Origin: Sternotherus odoratus
Lineage: Eukaryota; Chordata; Testudines; Kinosternidae
NCBI GenBank assembly: GCA_032164245.1
Contig: JAVMKO010000003.1
Location: forward strand, 5,032,651 to 5,096,650
Direction: 5' to 3'
Length of the DNA stretch: 64,000 nucleotides
Part shown: one piece after another, positions 33,619 to 45,979 of the stretch
Layout of the letters: each line of letters opens with the position of its first letter
Numbering within the stretch: the first letter of the stretch is position 1
Notes under the pieces: model-generated
What the model was told of the DNA's origin: nothing
What the model saw: the letters and a program-made list of their open reading frames with translations, nothing else
The model's database searches: none
Translations under genes and position numbers: made by a program

Positions 33619-34578
33619 TGCACTAGCCTCCTTCGGATGAACTATCCGGGTGCACTCTGCTGATGTGTATTAGCAGTTTGTTAATGCACTTTGAGGTACT
33701 TTGAGTCCATGTGAAGTTCTTCTTCTTGTGCTGCTGGTGGGATGGTGTCTGTGTATCAGTGTGCTGTTCCATATTGTCTTGAAAGTATTCCTTGAGTCGG
33801 AGACGGTGAAAGTAGGCTTCCAGATCACCGCAGAATTGTATCATGTTTGTGGGGGTGGTGGGGCAGAATGAGAGTCCTCGAGATAGGACAGACTCTTCTG
33901 CCGGGCTGTGTGTGTAGCTGGATAGATTGACGATCTTGCTGGGTGAGTTAGGGGTACCACTGTTGTGGCCCCATGTGGTAGGTAGGAGTTTAGATAGTTT
34001 GCAGTCCTTTTTCTTTTGTAGAGAGGTGAAGTGTGTGATGTAGATCTCCTGTCTTATCTTAGTAAAGTCTGTTTGTGTGGAAGGTTGGTTGTTTATGAAG
34101 GTCTCCAGGTTGGAAAGCTCTTTTTTGATGTTTTCCTGTTTGTTGTACAGGATGCTGATCAGATGGTTCCTCCGTTTCTTAGATAGCGTCTGGCATAATC
34201 TTTCACTGTGGTCTGTGCAGTATGTGGATAGCAATTGATTTTTCACCTTCAGTCCATTTGGTATGATGTCCATCCGTTTGCATTTGGAGAGAAAGATGAT
34301 ATCTGTCTGTACTTGTGCAAGTTTCTTCATGAGGTTGATGGATTTCCACTCCATACGGCTAAATGCAGTGCCTTGCATGATGTCAAGAATCAGAGAGGTA
34401 GCCGTGTTAGTCTGGATTAGCAGAGGTAACAAAGTCCTGTGGCACCTTAAAGACTATCTATAAAGTTTTGAAGCATAAGCTTTCGTGGGCTAATACCCAT
34501 TTGGTCGGATGCAAGCAGTGGAAGTGTCCAGGGGCAGGTATAGATAAGTAGGCAAGAACCAGGTAGGAGGTAACAAGG
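33619..34578 (-). mobile_element. Penelope-like element, antisense N-terminal coding part, copy B (open)
   Basis: Counterpart of 10444-11399. Here the frame stays open for 269 codons (33623-34432) because the codon that is TGA in copy A is CGA. The C-terminal part of the element protein is absent from this locus, so it cannot be autonomous. Confidence 0.75.
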
Positions 34579-34904
34579 ATCTTGAATGGCTTGCTAATTA
34601 CAAAAACAGCTTCTCCTCTCTCCGAGTTCACACCTCCAATTCAGCTGCTAGAAGAATACCCCACCCTCCCTGATTTGAGTTAACAAGCTGGTTCAGCCTG
34701 ATTGGACTAACCTTGTTACCTCCTACCTGGTTCTTGCCTACTTATCTATACCTGCCCTTGGACACTTCCACTGCTTGCATCCGACCAAGTGGGTATCAAC
34801 CCACGAAAGCTTATGCTTCAAAACTTTATAGTTAGTCTTTAAGGTGCCACAGGACTTTGTTACCTCTGCTATTCCAGACTAGCACGGCTACCTCTCTGAT
34901 TCTT
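34579..34904 (+). mobile_element. Penelope-like element 3' end, inverted partner, copy B
   Basis: Counterpart of 11400-11725 with the same C-terminal codons, 3' UTR and terminal GATTCT. Confidence 0.75.
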
Positions 34905-35050
34905 ATACATCAGCCTCTGTGTCCCAGGACAACATGCCATGGTTCTCAGCCACTTTGCCCATGCTTACCAGGCCTGCTGGATGCTAGGGAGATGGTGGAA
35001 TTTGTGGGCTCCTTCTGTTAGTGGGCATGCTGCCAAGGTGAGATTCAGTA

Positions 35051-36716
35051 CTATGGAAACCAGACACCCTTGGCGGCCCTTGCCTTCCAAAAGGGTGGCT
35101 TTGTAAATTTAGTATCGAGAGTCCGTGACATTCGGGACTTCACTTTGTTTTGGAGCTTGGAGAAGGTTTGCTTGAGGCACATTAAGATCCGTTTGAGAAC
35201 TGGAACTTTTTTCCTGGGATGGGATGGTGTCCTAGCTCTGGAGGCCTTTGGTCGAGAACCATCAGGACTTCTAGTTGCTTTCTCCCCAGCTTCCGACAGC
35301 CCTGTTGTACTTGTAGCAATGGACACCATCTTTGGTTGCTTGGTGGGAGTCTTTTTCCCCATTCCAGCCTGCGTCTTGCTCCTCTCTGCTGGAAGGAGCC
35401 ACAGCACTGGCATCTTATTGTGGTTGGATGGTGCTGAGGAGTCTTCTGGCATCCATCGCTGTGGAATTTCATGGGATCTTCTGGGCACGTCAGTACCTGC
35501 AGAGCCATCTGGTCTCTTCTGTCGATGTTTACCGCTCTTCTTGCAGACTCTGGTTGACGGCTGGTCCCTGGAGAGCTTTGAATTTGCAGTTCCATCAAGC
35601 CCACGTGGAGTCGTGATGTCTCGAAGACCAGGCTGCTGAGCAGATACTTGTGTCTCTTCTAGAGTTTTCTTAGCCTTCATCTTTCCTGGATGTGTCTTGT
35701 GGCACTGCTGGCAGACTGAGACCTGGCCCGCCAAGGGGCGGGAGCTGCTCAACATATCTGTCAGGTGCTTGATCTGTTCCGCCTGCCCAGCAATGAGAGA
35801 GTCAAGGACGGATCTTGTCAGCTGCCCAGAGCCTGATGCCTCTGGGGCAACCTGGTGGTGTTGGGTCCTGGGAAGATCTGCCCTGCTCTCACCTGCCTGT
35901 GCCTCTGACCTCAGGCGGGAGACTTCTCCCGAGATAACCTTCCTCTCCTTGTGCAGCTCCAACTTCTCTTCAGTTCCTTTGGTGCCGCTCACGCTGGTAA
36001 GGGGCTCTCTCAACTCGCTCCTATAAAGGTGAAGTGTTGCTGCGAGTGTCTTCTCTGTTATCGCAGTTCCTGGAGGTGGCGATGTCGGTGCGCAACGATC
36101 TGGGTTAGTCTGGTTTCCTGCCGCGTCATCACTCCTGTCCGTCTCCATGGTGGTATCTTCCACTGGCATTGGAGGACGTGTGGAACGAGAGGAGCTTTGC
36201 CTCCCTTTCTGCGAGGCGCTGTGATGGTCTGGAGGTTTTTCCCCTCTGGATGCTGCTGCCCCAGGATGCTTCCAGGAGTAAGATCTATACGACTCTCTCA
36301 CCATCATAGGAAACGCCTTCATTTGGGTCTCCAAGCATTTCTGAGCCACGTGGTCCTGCAGCTTAACTACCACCGTGGGCACAAGCCTGGCCAGGATGAC
36401 CCTCTGGACCTTTTTGGGCACAGATCCTGGGGGCCAGACACATGGTTCCTGGATCTCCTGTGCATGCTGAGGGCTGGCATTGGATCTCAGGGGCTTTGGG
36501 ACCTTTGCTGGAACTCCACATTTGGGCCGATCGCTGGGACTAGTGGATCCTTCCCAGCCCGCAACAGGCACGATCTCCCTTGTGTGGCAGAGGGACCCTG
36601 AGCAAGTCGTGGAGGCTTCTCTCGGGGAAAAGGAGCTGGGTCTCCAAAGGAAAGAGGTGCTGGATTCCACAGAGAAATAGGAGAAGTTGCTCACCGCAAG
36701 TGTCCTCACACTTGGC
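35051..36716 (-). CDS. Terminal coding exon of candidate SPATA31-like gene, copy B
   Basis: This is the paralogue of 11872-13537. It has the same length, acceptor and stop, and is open for 554 codons. Six codons differ from copy A: R/S near the start, I/T, Y/S with S/G in adjacent codons, A/T and K/Q near the C-terminus. Five further changes are silent. The CQQCHKTHPGK word and the C-terminal basic stretch are intact. Both paralogues therefore look equally complete. Confidence 0.5.
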
Positions 36717-37038
36717 CTGTGGGAGAGAGCAGAAAGGGACAGATGGGACATGGCCCTGCCGAGAAAAGGTGGGACTTGGGCACAGCCTTCCCACTGTTGT
36801 GCAAAGGGGCATGCATGGCACACCACTCTGACCCAAGGAAATCAACTGGATAACGAAGGACTGAGAGGGGGAGCTGGCACTCGTTTGATCGATAACAATA
36901 ACCCCTTCGTCACACGCACATGTGCAGCACCTAGCGCAATGGGGCCGTGAGCATGATTGGGGAACCTGTGCTATCTCAACAGAAAGATTAGCTAACAAAA
37001 ATTGGTTGAGGTGAGGAAGATGTGAGCGTGTGTGTGTA

Positions 37039-37329
37039 GCCCTTGCCAGAGGATGTTGAGAAGGCCAAGACTATAAACAGGGTTCAAAAAAGAACTAGAT
37101 AAATTCATCAGTGGCTATTAGCCAGGATGGGCAGGTATGGTGCCCTCAGTCTCTGTTTGTCTGAAGCTGGAAATGGACGACAGGGGATGGATCACTTGAT
37201 GGTTACATGTTCTGTTCATTCCCTCTGAAGCATTTGCCATTGGCCACTTTCAGAAGACAGGACACTAGGCTAGATGGATCTTTGGTCTGGTAACCTTAAG
37301 CCCTTCCAGTCCTATGCATGGTGGACACC
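37039..37329 (+). mobile_element. CR1 LINE 3' end, copy B
   Basis: Partner of 13860-14150. Confidence 0.85.
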
Positions 37330-37534
37330 CCATCACAGGGTGTCGTTTGATTGGTGTTTCTTTCACACATAGCAAGGAGCAAGGGAAGGTTCTAGACAGT
37401 TGCCTGCTGGGAGATACTGCCGCGCAGAAGGATTTGATCCTACTCACAACCCCCACTTGTGTCTCTGCATTTGATTTCTGATAATCCCTCACCTCACTTT
37501 CACTGGGATCTCACCTTGGAAGCTAAAGCCTCTT

Positions 37535-37827
37535 AGGGCTGGGCTACACTATGGGGGTCGGGGGTCGACCCTAAGATATGCAACTTCAACTGTGAGAATA
37601 GTGTAGCTGAAGTCACAGTATCTTTGGTTGGCTTACCTGGCCGTCCCCACGGCAGCGAGTCGACCACGGCCGATCCCCTGCCGACTCCACTTACTCCTCT
37701 TGCCGAGGTGGAGTACGGGAGTCGATTCGGGGATCGATTTATAGTGTCTAGATGAGACGCGATAAATCGATCCCCGATACATCAAGCGCTACCCGCCGAT
37801 CCAGCAGGTAGTGTAGCTAGACCCTTC
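37535..37827. mobile_element. Inverted-repeat element rich in GTCGA, copy B
   Basis: Partner of 14356-14648. Confidence 0.6.
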
Positions 37828-37948
37828 GTGGCTTTTCCCCTGTTATTTTAGGATCTTGGAGTGTCTGGTTTTCCCTGCCCCCTTCTGCTCCACATTCACT
37901 ATCCTCTCCCATCCAGCCCCCCGAATGCTCCCCATTCAGTTGCCTTAC

Positions 37949-38050
37949 GGTATCGGAACTTCATTCGGGTGTCTGCCCACGTACTCTATCCTCCTCTCAA
38001 CGATCCTGCGGCTGTGAGCCCAGGTGAGCTGCTCCCCGTGCACAGGGCAG
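37949..38050 (-). CDS. Candidate internal exon (102 nt), copy B
   Basis: Identical to 14770-14871, including the pyrimidine-rich acceptor and the GTAAGG donor. It preserves the phase 2 to 2 link to the terminal exon of this copy. Confidence 0.45.
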
Positions 38051-38906
38051 CTGTGGAACAGAGAGAGCAGTTAGCTGAGTGCAGGCCCTGCCCTCAGGCC
38101 CTCTTTTACCCCGGGGTGCGGCACTGAGAGGCTCCCTGTCCCATTCTCCACTGAGGCAGCCTCATCCCCTGCAATGCCCAGGCCTTGGACGTTCTGGTTT
38201 TGGGTCAGCTGGGTTGTTGGGTGATCCCTGTCTAGTGTTGAGAAGGTGAGAGTGTGTCCTGCTAGCAGCATGTGTGTCATGTCCCTTCCGCAGAAGCTAG
38301 GCAATGTAAAGGAAAATGGCCTACTACAGCTACTAATTAATGTGGCTACTTCTCCAGCTCGAATGGGTGCTTTATGCTGCAAGGCTGAAGGTCCAGGATT
38401 CAAATCCTACTGGGAACCCATGCTGGGGGACTGGAGACGAGGGTGTGGGTGGATAAGGAGGATAGGGGGGGTCATTGCACAAGGGCTGTCACCCCCCTTT
38501 TACCCTACCCACCATTCTAGAAAGGCCAGCCTTCCTCCCTGAACTCTCCCTCTCACCTCCCTGGTGTGCACAGGGCTGGCCCCATAAAGCATTTCCCCCC
38601 AGGATTGGGAGGGGAGGATGGGCCAGTCCAGTGGACACAATCTACACCCTCCCACCCCCCAGTGAAATGAGCTGTGTGATGCTCAAGAAAGGGAATGACC
38701 CTCTGTATGATGCATGGGGGGGTGGACTAGAGAGGGCAACTTCTGCTGGGTGGGAATGAATTGCATGATGCTAAGGAGAATAGTTGCTTGCCTGGTACAT
38801 AGATCAGGGCAGGGGGGTATTACTAAGCTACTGCCCCTGGGTGGGGATGAACTGCGATGACAAAGGAGGGGATTGACCCAATGCAGTGGAGGGGGGCATT
38901 GCTTAC

Positions 38907-39050
38907 CTTGTCTCTCGGGATGCACAAGCCTCCTCCCACTCTTCCTCACAGTACCAAAAAGCTGCCAGAAGTGAGACACAAAGGAGCCATTGAGCTGCTT
39001 GAGCACCCTCTGCTCCGTAGCACCCTAGAGCCCCAGGTTTCAGGGGCAAC
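38907..39050 (-). CDS. Candidate internal exon (144 nt), copy B
   Basis: Counterpart of 15727-15870 with both splice sites kept. One base differs, changing H to Y in the frame used for the joined model and silent in the alternative frame. Confidence 0.35.
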
Positions 39051-39196
39051 CTGTGAACAGAGCCCCAGCCAGCGCCTCTGGGCATGATGGTGCCCTCGCA
39101 GGAGGAGTGGAGACAGCTGGGGGAATAGACCCTATTTCTTTGCTTTGCATGGGGCCCAAGTCTGCCACCACAGCAGGAGGGGCAGGGACTGCTTAC

Positions 39197-39245
39197 CTTC
39201 CGTTTCCCCCCTTCTGGCTCTGTGCCTCCTCTTCCTCGGAGAAGC
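39197..39245 (-). CDS. Candidate 49-nt internal exon, copy B
   Basis: Identical to 16017-16065 with the same acceptor and donor. It keeps the phase 1 to 2 reading (FSEEEEAQSQKGGNG). Confidence 0.35.
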
Positions 39246-39738
39246 CTGCCACACACAAAGAAAGCAGCAGGGTTATAAGAGAACTCCTCAATACAACTGG
39301 GATAACAATAAGCCAGAGGTGATTGCCATGTGGGGCCAGAGGGAAATTTTTCCATATGGGAGACTATTGCACTCTGAGGCATCCTGGGTAGGCATTGTGC
39401 TTTCCTGTGATGCAGCCAAGAGTTCTACAGGAAGTCAGATATGAAGTTGCAGAATTACTAACTGTGGTAGTTAACCTATTACTTAAACCAGCCTCTCTGC
39501 CAGATGTCTGAAGGGTAGCTAATATAATGCTGATTATTTTAAAAGGCCCCAGAGGCGTCCTGGCAATTACAGGCTAGTGAGCTTAACTATAGTACGTGGC
39601 AAATTGATTGAAACTATAGTAAAGAACAGAATGATCAGCTATATCGAGGAACACAGTTTCTTGCGGAAGAGTCAACATGGCTTTTGAAAAGGGAAATCAT
39701 GCCTCACCAATCTACTAGAATTCGGGGGGGGGGGGGGT

Positions 39739-41018
39739 TGTGACAGGTTGGACCCCCATTCCGGGGCCACCTGATCTACTGGGGTGCCCCTGAGCATGCC
39801 CGTTCCACCAGTCTGGGCTACCACATCCTGTTCTGCTTCACACACATACACAAGTAGGGATAGAATCACACGGAGTATACAATCTGCTCTGTGTGGGACG
39901 ACTCAGCTCGGGAACTGCCCAGCACTCAGATGGAGTGTAAATCCAAAAATATATTGTCTTGCATTGTACAGAGATCTATACAGCTTCCTCCCGCAATGTG
40001 GAAGAAGATATGCACAGCTTTTTGCCTCCTCCCCCCACCCCAGTTATGAATTGCAGAAACTGAGTTTTAGATTAAACCAACAGGTTTATGAACTACAAAG
40101 GGTAAATTTTAAGTGATTATTAAGGATAGCAAACAGATCAAAGGAGATTACAGAGCAAATAATACAAAACATGCAGCCTAAGCTTAAAATACTAAATTCA
40201 CTGATTAATAGTAGCACATTCTCACCCTAAATGTTCTTTTGTGAAGGTGGCAAAGTTTCTGGAAGGTAAACTGCACTGCTTGCCATTCAAATATTCAAGT
40301 GTTCCTTTCACAAGCTAGATCTTTTTCACCTTGGCTTTCTCGCCTGCCCCCCCCCCCCCCCAGGGTTAGTTCCTTTGTTTCTCCAGGTGTTTTCAGCAGT
40401 CTTCCTTTTTTGGGTAGGGAAGCAGTGGAGAAGAACCTAGCTTAACTCACTTCCCAACCTTAAATGAGATTTGGATATGACAGGAGTAGGGTGACCAGAC
40501 AGCAAATGTGGGGGGTAATAGGAGCCTCTATGGGAAAAAGAACCAAAAATTGGGACTGTTCCTATAAAAATCGGGACATCTGGTCACCCTAGACAGGAAT
40601 CCTTTGTCTCCCAGTTTGACCCCCACCCCCTCCTAGTGGAAAAATACCAGGAGTCCAAAATGATGTTCAGTACCAGGTGACATGATCACATGACCCTGCA
40701 CTGTCAAAGCAGCATCCCAGGAAACGTCTCAGGAAGGAGGAAGATTAGTATCTTCAAAGTCCTATTGTCCTTCCTAATGCCCCATCCGGGCTAATTGCCT
40801 ACTGTCGGGTGGGCGTTCCCCTGATGCAAGCACTTTTGTAATTGACACAGAGCCCATCTTCCTAACTTCAGATATAGAAATGATACATGCATACAAATAG
40901 GATAATCACATTCTGTAAATCATAGTCTTTCCAATGATATCTCACCTGACCCATCTTAGTTGTGCCATATGCATATCGTAACAATATTTCCATGAAGAAT
41001 ATGGGGCGTAATGTCACA
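39739..41018. mobile_element. 1.28-kb element with TGTGACA/TGTCACA ends, copy B
   Basis: Partner of 16557-17835 with the same ends and the same nested insertion (40489-40589). Confidence 0.65.
40489..40589. mobile_element. TA-flanked inverted-repeat element, family 1, nested, copy B
   Basis: Partner of 17306-17406. Confidence 0.75.
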
Positions 41019-42567
41019 GAGGTGAACAAGCGTGTGGACAAGGGTGATCCAGTGGATAGAGTGTACCTGAACTTTCAGAAAGCCTTTAACAAGATCCTTC
41101 ATCAAAGGTTTTTAAGCAAAGTAAGTTGTCATGGGATAAGAGAGAAGGTCTCAGCATGGACCAGTGACTGGTTAAAAGACAGGAAACAAAGGGTAGAAAT
41201 AAATGGTGAGTTTATGAAGAGAGATAAATAGCAAGATCCCCCCAAGGATCTGTACTGGGACCAGTGTTGTTCAACATAGTCAGAAATGATCTAGAAAAGG
41301 GGGGAAACAGTGAACTGGCCAGTTTTGCCAATGATACAAAACTACTCAAGATAGTTAACTCCACAGCTGAATATGCCCTCCTTGTTCCTTGATGTAGAAC
41401 TCTGTGCCGGGCTGTATGAAAATGCATTTTGCTTGAATGGGCCCCATTTGCCAAACAAGTTCTCCAGAACTCTTTCTATGACTGCCTTGTCCTCTTCATT
41501 ATTTACCATTCTGCCAATCTATGTGTCATCAGGACCTTTTTTATCAGCAGCAATTTTATATTTATTTCCAAGTCATTGGTAAAAATACTGAATACTATCA
41601 GACCAAGTACTGATCCCTGCAGAACCCCAGTAGAAACACCTGCATTCAATGAGCCCTCTGACAATTACTTTTGGAGATCTGCAAGTTAGCCTGTTCTCAG
41701 TTCATTTAACCTGTGCTCCACTGGTACTGCCTCATGCTAATTTTTAATCCAGATGTCATGTGGTACTTGAATGCATAAACAGGGGAATCTCAAGTTGGAG
41801 CAGAGAGGTTATTTGACCTCTGTATTTGGCACTGGTGCAACCACTGCTGGAATATTGTGTCCAGTTCTGGTGTCTAACGTTCAAGAAGGATGTTGATAAA
41901 TTGCAGAGGGTTCAGAGAAGAGCCATAAGAATGATTAAAGGATTAGAAAACCTGCTTTGTAGTGATAGATTCTAGGAGCTCAGTCTATGTAGCTTAAAGA
42001 GGCTAAGAGGTGGTTTGATGAAAACTCCATAAATATCTACATGGGGAACAAATAATTACAAATGGGCTCTTCAATCTAGTAGCGACAGGTCTAACATGGT
42101 CCAGTGGCTAGAAGGAGAAGCTAGACAAATTCAGACTAGAAATAAGGCATCCATTTTTAACGGTGAGAGCAATTAACCCTTGGAACAATTTACCAAGGTT
42201 GTGGTGGATGGATTCTCCATCAATGGCAATTTTTAAAATCAAGATTGGGCATTTTTATAAGAGGTATGCTCTAGGAATTATTGTGAGGAAGTTCTTTGGC
42301 CTGTGCTATACAGGGAGGGTTGGACTAGAAGATCCCAGTGGGTCTTGCCTTGGAATCTATGAAAAACACCACCTTACAAAAAACTAAGTTGGTTATGTCT
42401 ATGCAGTTGCTTTTTGTTATGTCTATGCAGTTACAACCAAAGGAGTAATCGCATCAAAACATGAAATCAGGGTTGTTTGACATGACCCATTTTCCATAAA
42501 ACCTTATAAACCTGCTTTAAATATATTCCCATCCTTTAATTATTGATTGAATGCCATATCAGTTTGT

Positions 42568-42793
42568 TCATTTCAGGCTAACTGGCCTATAACATGTCGG
42601 GTCAGTCCTCTATACCTTTTCGAATATTGACAAAACATTAGCATACTTCCAGCCTTCTGGAATTTCCTCAGTATTCCTAAATTTATTAAAAATTGTCAGT
42701 GGGTCAAGAACCTCCTGAGCCAGCTCTTTGAGGACTCTTGGGTGCAGATGATCCAGGCCTGCTGATTTAAAAATACTTATGTTTGGTTCCTGC
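42568..42793 (-). mobile_element. CR1 LINE reverse transcriptase fragment, antisense, copy B
   Basis: Open for about 60 codons with the PRVLKELA and EGWKYANV words. It lies just downstream of the candidate membrane exon on the same strand. Confidence 0.85.
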
Positions 42794-42844
42794 ATTCAGC
42801 TGGCAGCAATCCAGCCTTTCCATCTCTCTAGGATTCACACTTAC

Positions 42845-42952
42845 CTCAGATCGGGCGCGCAGCATCACAGTAGTAATGATGAGAAACAGCAACAGAAAAT
42901 ACAGGAGTGGTAGGCAGGAGGCATCGTTGAAATCTAGGAGGAGTGAATTCAT
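42845..42952 (-). CDS. Candidate membrane-anchor exon, copy B
   Basis: Counterpart of 19662-19769, open for 36 codons and ending at the same GAG|GTAAGT. Four substitutions within about 44 bases change four residues (L/F, Y/N, I/L, N/Y) and none is silent. The hydrophobic segment remains hydrophobic (LLYFLLLFLIITTVM). Confidence 0.35.
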
Positions 42953-43742
42953 TTTCTCAGGCTCCTAAACTCAAAACTACGGACACTCTCAAGGCGGCAA
43001 TAAGTATCCAATCTCCACCTGACAGCAGGTTGCTGCTCTGGCAGCAGGCAGGCGCTGATGTCATCTCTAGGTCAGAATGGGGCTGCCCTCTTGCAGTCTC
43101 CCTCTAGCCTGTGACCTGTCAATGCTGTACTAAGATCAGGAGATAGGATGGGGCAACTGCCCAAGGGGGCTGAGCTGCTGAGCTCAAAGTAAGGCAGGAG
43201 AGAGGGTGTCAGATTTTCTAGGAAAACCCGGGGTCTTTTCAGAGCGTTATGACTCCCAAGCCGCTAGGCAAGGGATGGTTTTTCCCTACTTGTGGAAACT
43301 CATAAAACCCCTGTGACTGAGGCAGACTCTCCCAGCCTGAAATGAGAAGTCGCCCTGGAGTGATTATCTAACGCTATGAGTGCAGAGAAACTTTCACAGT
43401 ATCGCCAGCCCAAGCATTCCAAAGCCATGATCTGGGCTGCACCAAAATGATGAGTTTGGCTTCCAAATCTTGGGTCTTCCCAAAAAATTAATCTGGGGAA
43501 TTCTTCATTTGCCTTCTGGTATCTGAACCACTAGGGTGCACTCAATTCACGTTCTCCATCTTCTCTTTGCAACCATGAGGGCTTAAAATTGGCTAACAAA
43601 TACAAATAAAATAAAAAGCAGAGATTCTCAAATAAATCACTTGACTCCAGTAGTGGGAGCTTTAGGAAAAGCACCCTAAGTCATGAAATAATAAAGAGCC
43701 CTACCTCTTATCTAACATGTTCAATCAATAGATCTCAAAGCA

Positions 43743-43908
43743 CTTTACAAAGGAGGCCTGTAGCATTAGCCCCTTTTTAGAGATGGAAACTGAGGCACAG
43801 AGAAGTGACTTGCCCAAGGTCACCCAACAAGACAGTAGCAGAGCCATGACTAGCACTTAAGTCTTCTGAGTTCCATCTAGTGCTCTATCCACTAGGCCAC
43901 AGCACATT
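43743..43908 (-). mobile_element. MIR-type SINE, copy B
   Basis: Partner of 20560-20725 with the MIR core intact. Confidence 0.8.
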
Positions 43909-44147
43909 TGAAGTAATGGGTCATTGTCAATACATTTCTGTGGTGGCTATTTAGAACTCGTTAAATTACTGAAGTTACACATTTTGACCTGTGACCTGTG
44001 CTGGTACAAGGGCATCATTATTAAAGAGTTTCCCACAGCAGGTTGATCTGAGTTCTTGTTAGGACTGAGCACAAGTTAACTGGACCATGTCTCCGATGTC
44101 CCCATGGGAAAGATGTAAAGTCACTGAAGGCCTTGCAGTGCGCTGAC

Positions 44148-45408
44148 ATACTGGGATTTTCAGAAAGCCTTTGACAGGGTCCCTCATCAAAGGCTCTTAA
44201 GCAAAGTAAGCTGTCATGGGATAAGAGGGAAGGTCCACTCATGGATCAGTAACTGGCTGAAACACAGGAAACAAAGGGTAGGAATAAAGAATATATTTTC
44301 ACAGTGGAGAGAGGTAAATAGTGGTGTCCCCCAGCGATATGTACCAGCATCAATACTGTTCAACATATTCATAAATTATCTGGAAAAGGGGATAAACAGC
44401 GAGGTGGCAAAATTTGTAGATGATACAAAACTACTCAAGATAGTTAAGTCCAAAGCAGAATGCAAGGAGTTATGAAGGGATCTCACAAAAGTGAGTGACT
44501 GGGCTACAAAATGGCCGATGAAATTCAGTGCTGATAAATGCAAAGGGATGCACATTGGAAAACATAATCCCAATTCTACAGATAAAATGATGGGGGCTAA
44601 ATTAGCTGTTACCACTCAAGAAAGAGATCTTGGAGGCATTGTGGAGAGTTCTCTGAAAATATCTGCTCAATGTGCAGCGGCAGTCAAAAAAGGAAACAGA
44701 AAGTTGGGAATCATTAGGAAAAAAATAGATAAGACAGAAAATATCATATTGCCTCTATATAAATCCTTGGTACACCCAGATCTTGAATACTGCACACAGA
44801 TGTGGTTACCCTATCTCAAAAAAGATATATTGGAATTGGAAAAGGTACAGAAAAGGGCAACAAAAATGATTAGGGGTATGAAACAGCTTCCATCTGAGAA
44901 GAGATTAATAAGACTGGGACTTTTCAGCTTAGAGAAGACAACAACCTGGGATATAATAGAGGTCTATAAAATCATAACTGGTATGGAAAAAGTAAATAAG
45001 GAAGTTATTTACTCCTTCTCAGAACACAAGAACTAGGGGTCACCCAATGAAATGAATAGGCAGCAGGTTTAAAACAAACCAAAGGAAATATTTCTTCACA
45101 TAATGCACAGTCAACCCATGGAACTCTTTGGCAGAGGATGTTGTGAAGCCAACTCTATAACAGGGTTCCAAAAAAAATGAGATAAATTCATGGAAAATAG
45201 GTCCATCAATGTCTGTTATCCAGGATGGGCAGGCAGGGTGTCCTTGGCCTCTGTTTGCCAGAAGCTGGGAATGGGTGACAGGGGATGGATCACTTGATGA
45301 TCACCTGTTCTGTTCATTCCCTCTGGGGCACCTGGCATTGGCCACTGTCGGAAGATGGGACACTGGGCTGGATGGACCTTTGGTCTGACCTAGTCTGGCC
45401 GTTCTTAC
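44148..45408 (+). mobile_element. CR1 LINE 3' half with a 181-codon open part, copy B
   Basis: Partner of 20965-22213. Here 44491-45036 is open for 181 codons and keeps the segment around AKLAVTTQERDLGGIVESSL that copy A has partly deleted near 21465. The N-terminal half of the element protein is missing, so it is not active. Confidence 0.9.
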
Positions 45409-45480
45409 GTTTCAGCTGTTCAATCTCCTTGATACCTGTGATGTCATAATCCTGCTCAGTTCTCCAGTCTTCCATGGAGT
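45409..45480 (-). CDS. Candidate first coding exon, copy B
   Basis: Coding bases are identical to 22214-22285, with the ATG at 45475 and the donor AAAC|GTAAGA. The acceptor is CTGCCTTTTCGTCCAG. As in copy A the donor coincides with the end of a CR1 copy (about 44148-45408). Confidence 0.4.
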
Positions 45481-45979
45481 CTGGACGAAAAGGCAGGGGA
45501 GATGTCACATGGTGAGTTGGGCCTGGAAAAGCAACCTGTGTTCGGGCAAAGAGGGGCTCCCGGGAGAGCGGAGTCAGTGCTCTGTTAAAGAGCCGGAGAC
45601 CAGGGCCTAGCCTGAGTCTAGCCGGCCAAACCATTGATTACACCAGTACCCATAATAGTTCCAATTTATTGCAGGGATAGTGAGCAGGTTCCGTCTGTTC
45701 TGACAGTGGAACTCCCACCTGGGGATAACAACACAAATATGCAAACTCGGACAGTGGGGATGCTGGTACCCTGACTTGCTCCAATTTGGAGGAAAGACAC
45801 CACAGTGTAGTAAAGCTGCTCAGACTAAAACAAACAAACAAAAAATCCTTCCATTTATAAGATGACAATTTGTGGGTTAACTAAGATTCCTCATACATCT
45901 AAACATGCTCTTATCATTACAGCACATACCAGTCAAAGACAAACAAAAGTATCCAACATTCAGATTTCTTCAGTACTGA

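Larger units (their letters stand above)
22793..45979 (+). repeat. Tandem segmental duplication, copy B (complete unit, about 23.19 kb)
   Basis: Bases 23168-45979 align to 1-22792. Bases 22793-23167 sit directly against the end of copy A and are the expected left end of the unit, whose copy A counterpart would be outside the window. Copy B ends at 45979, after the same CTTCAGTACTGA where copy A ends. Beyond it the sequence is unrelated to the unit. Every element and candidate exon seen in copy A has a partner here. Confidence 0.9.
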
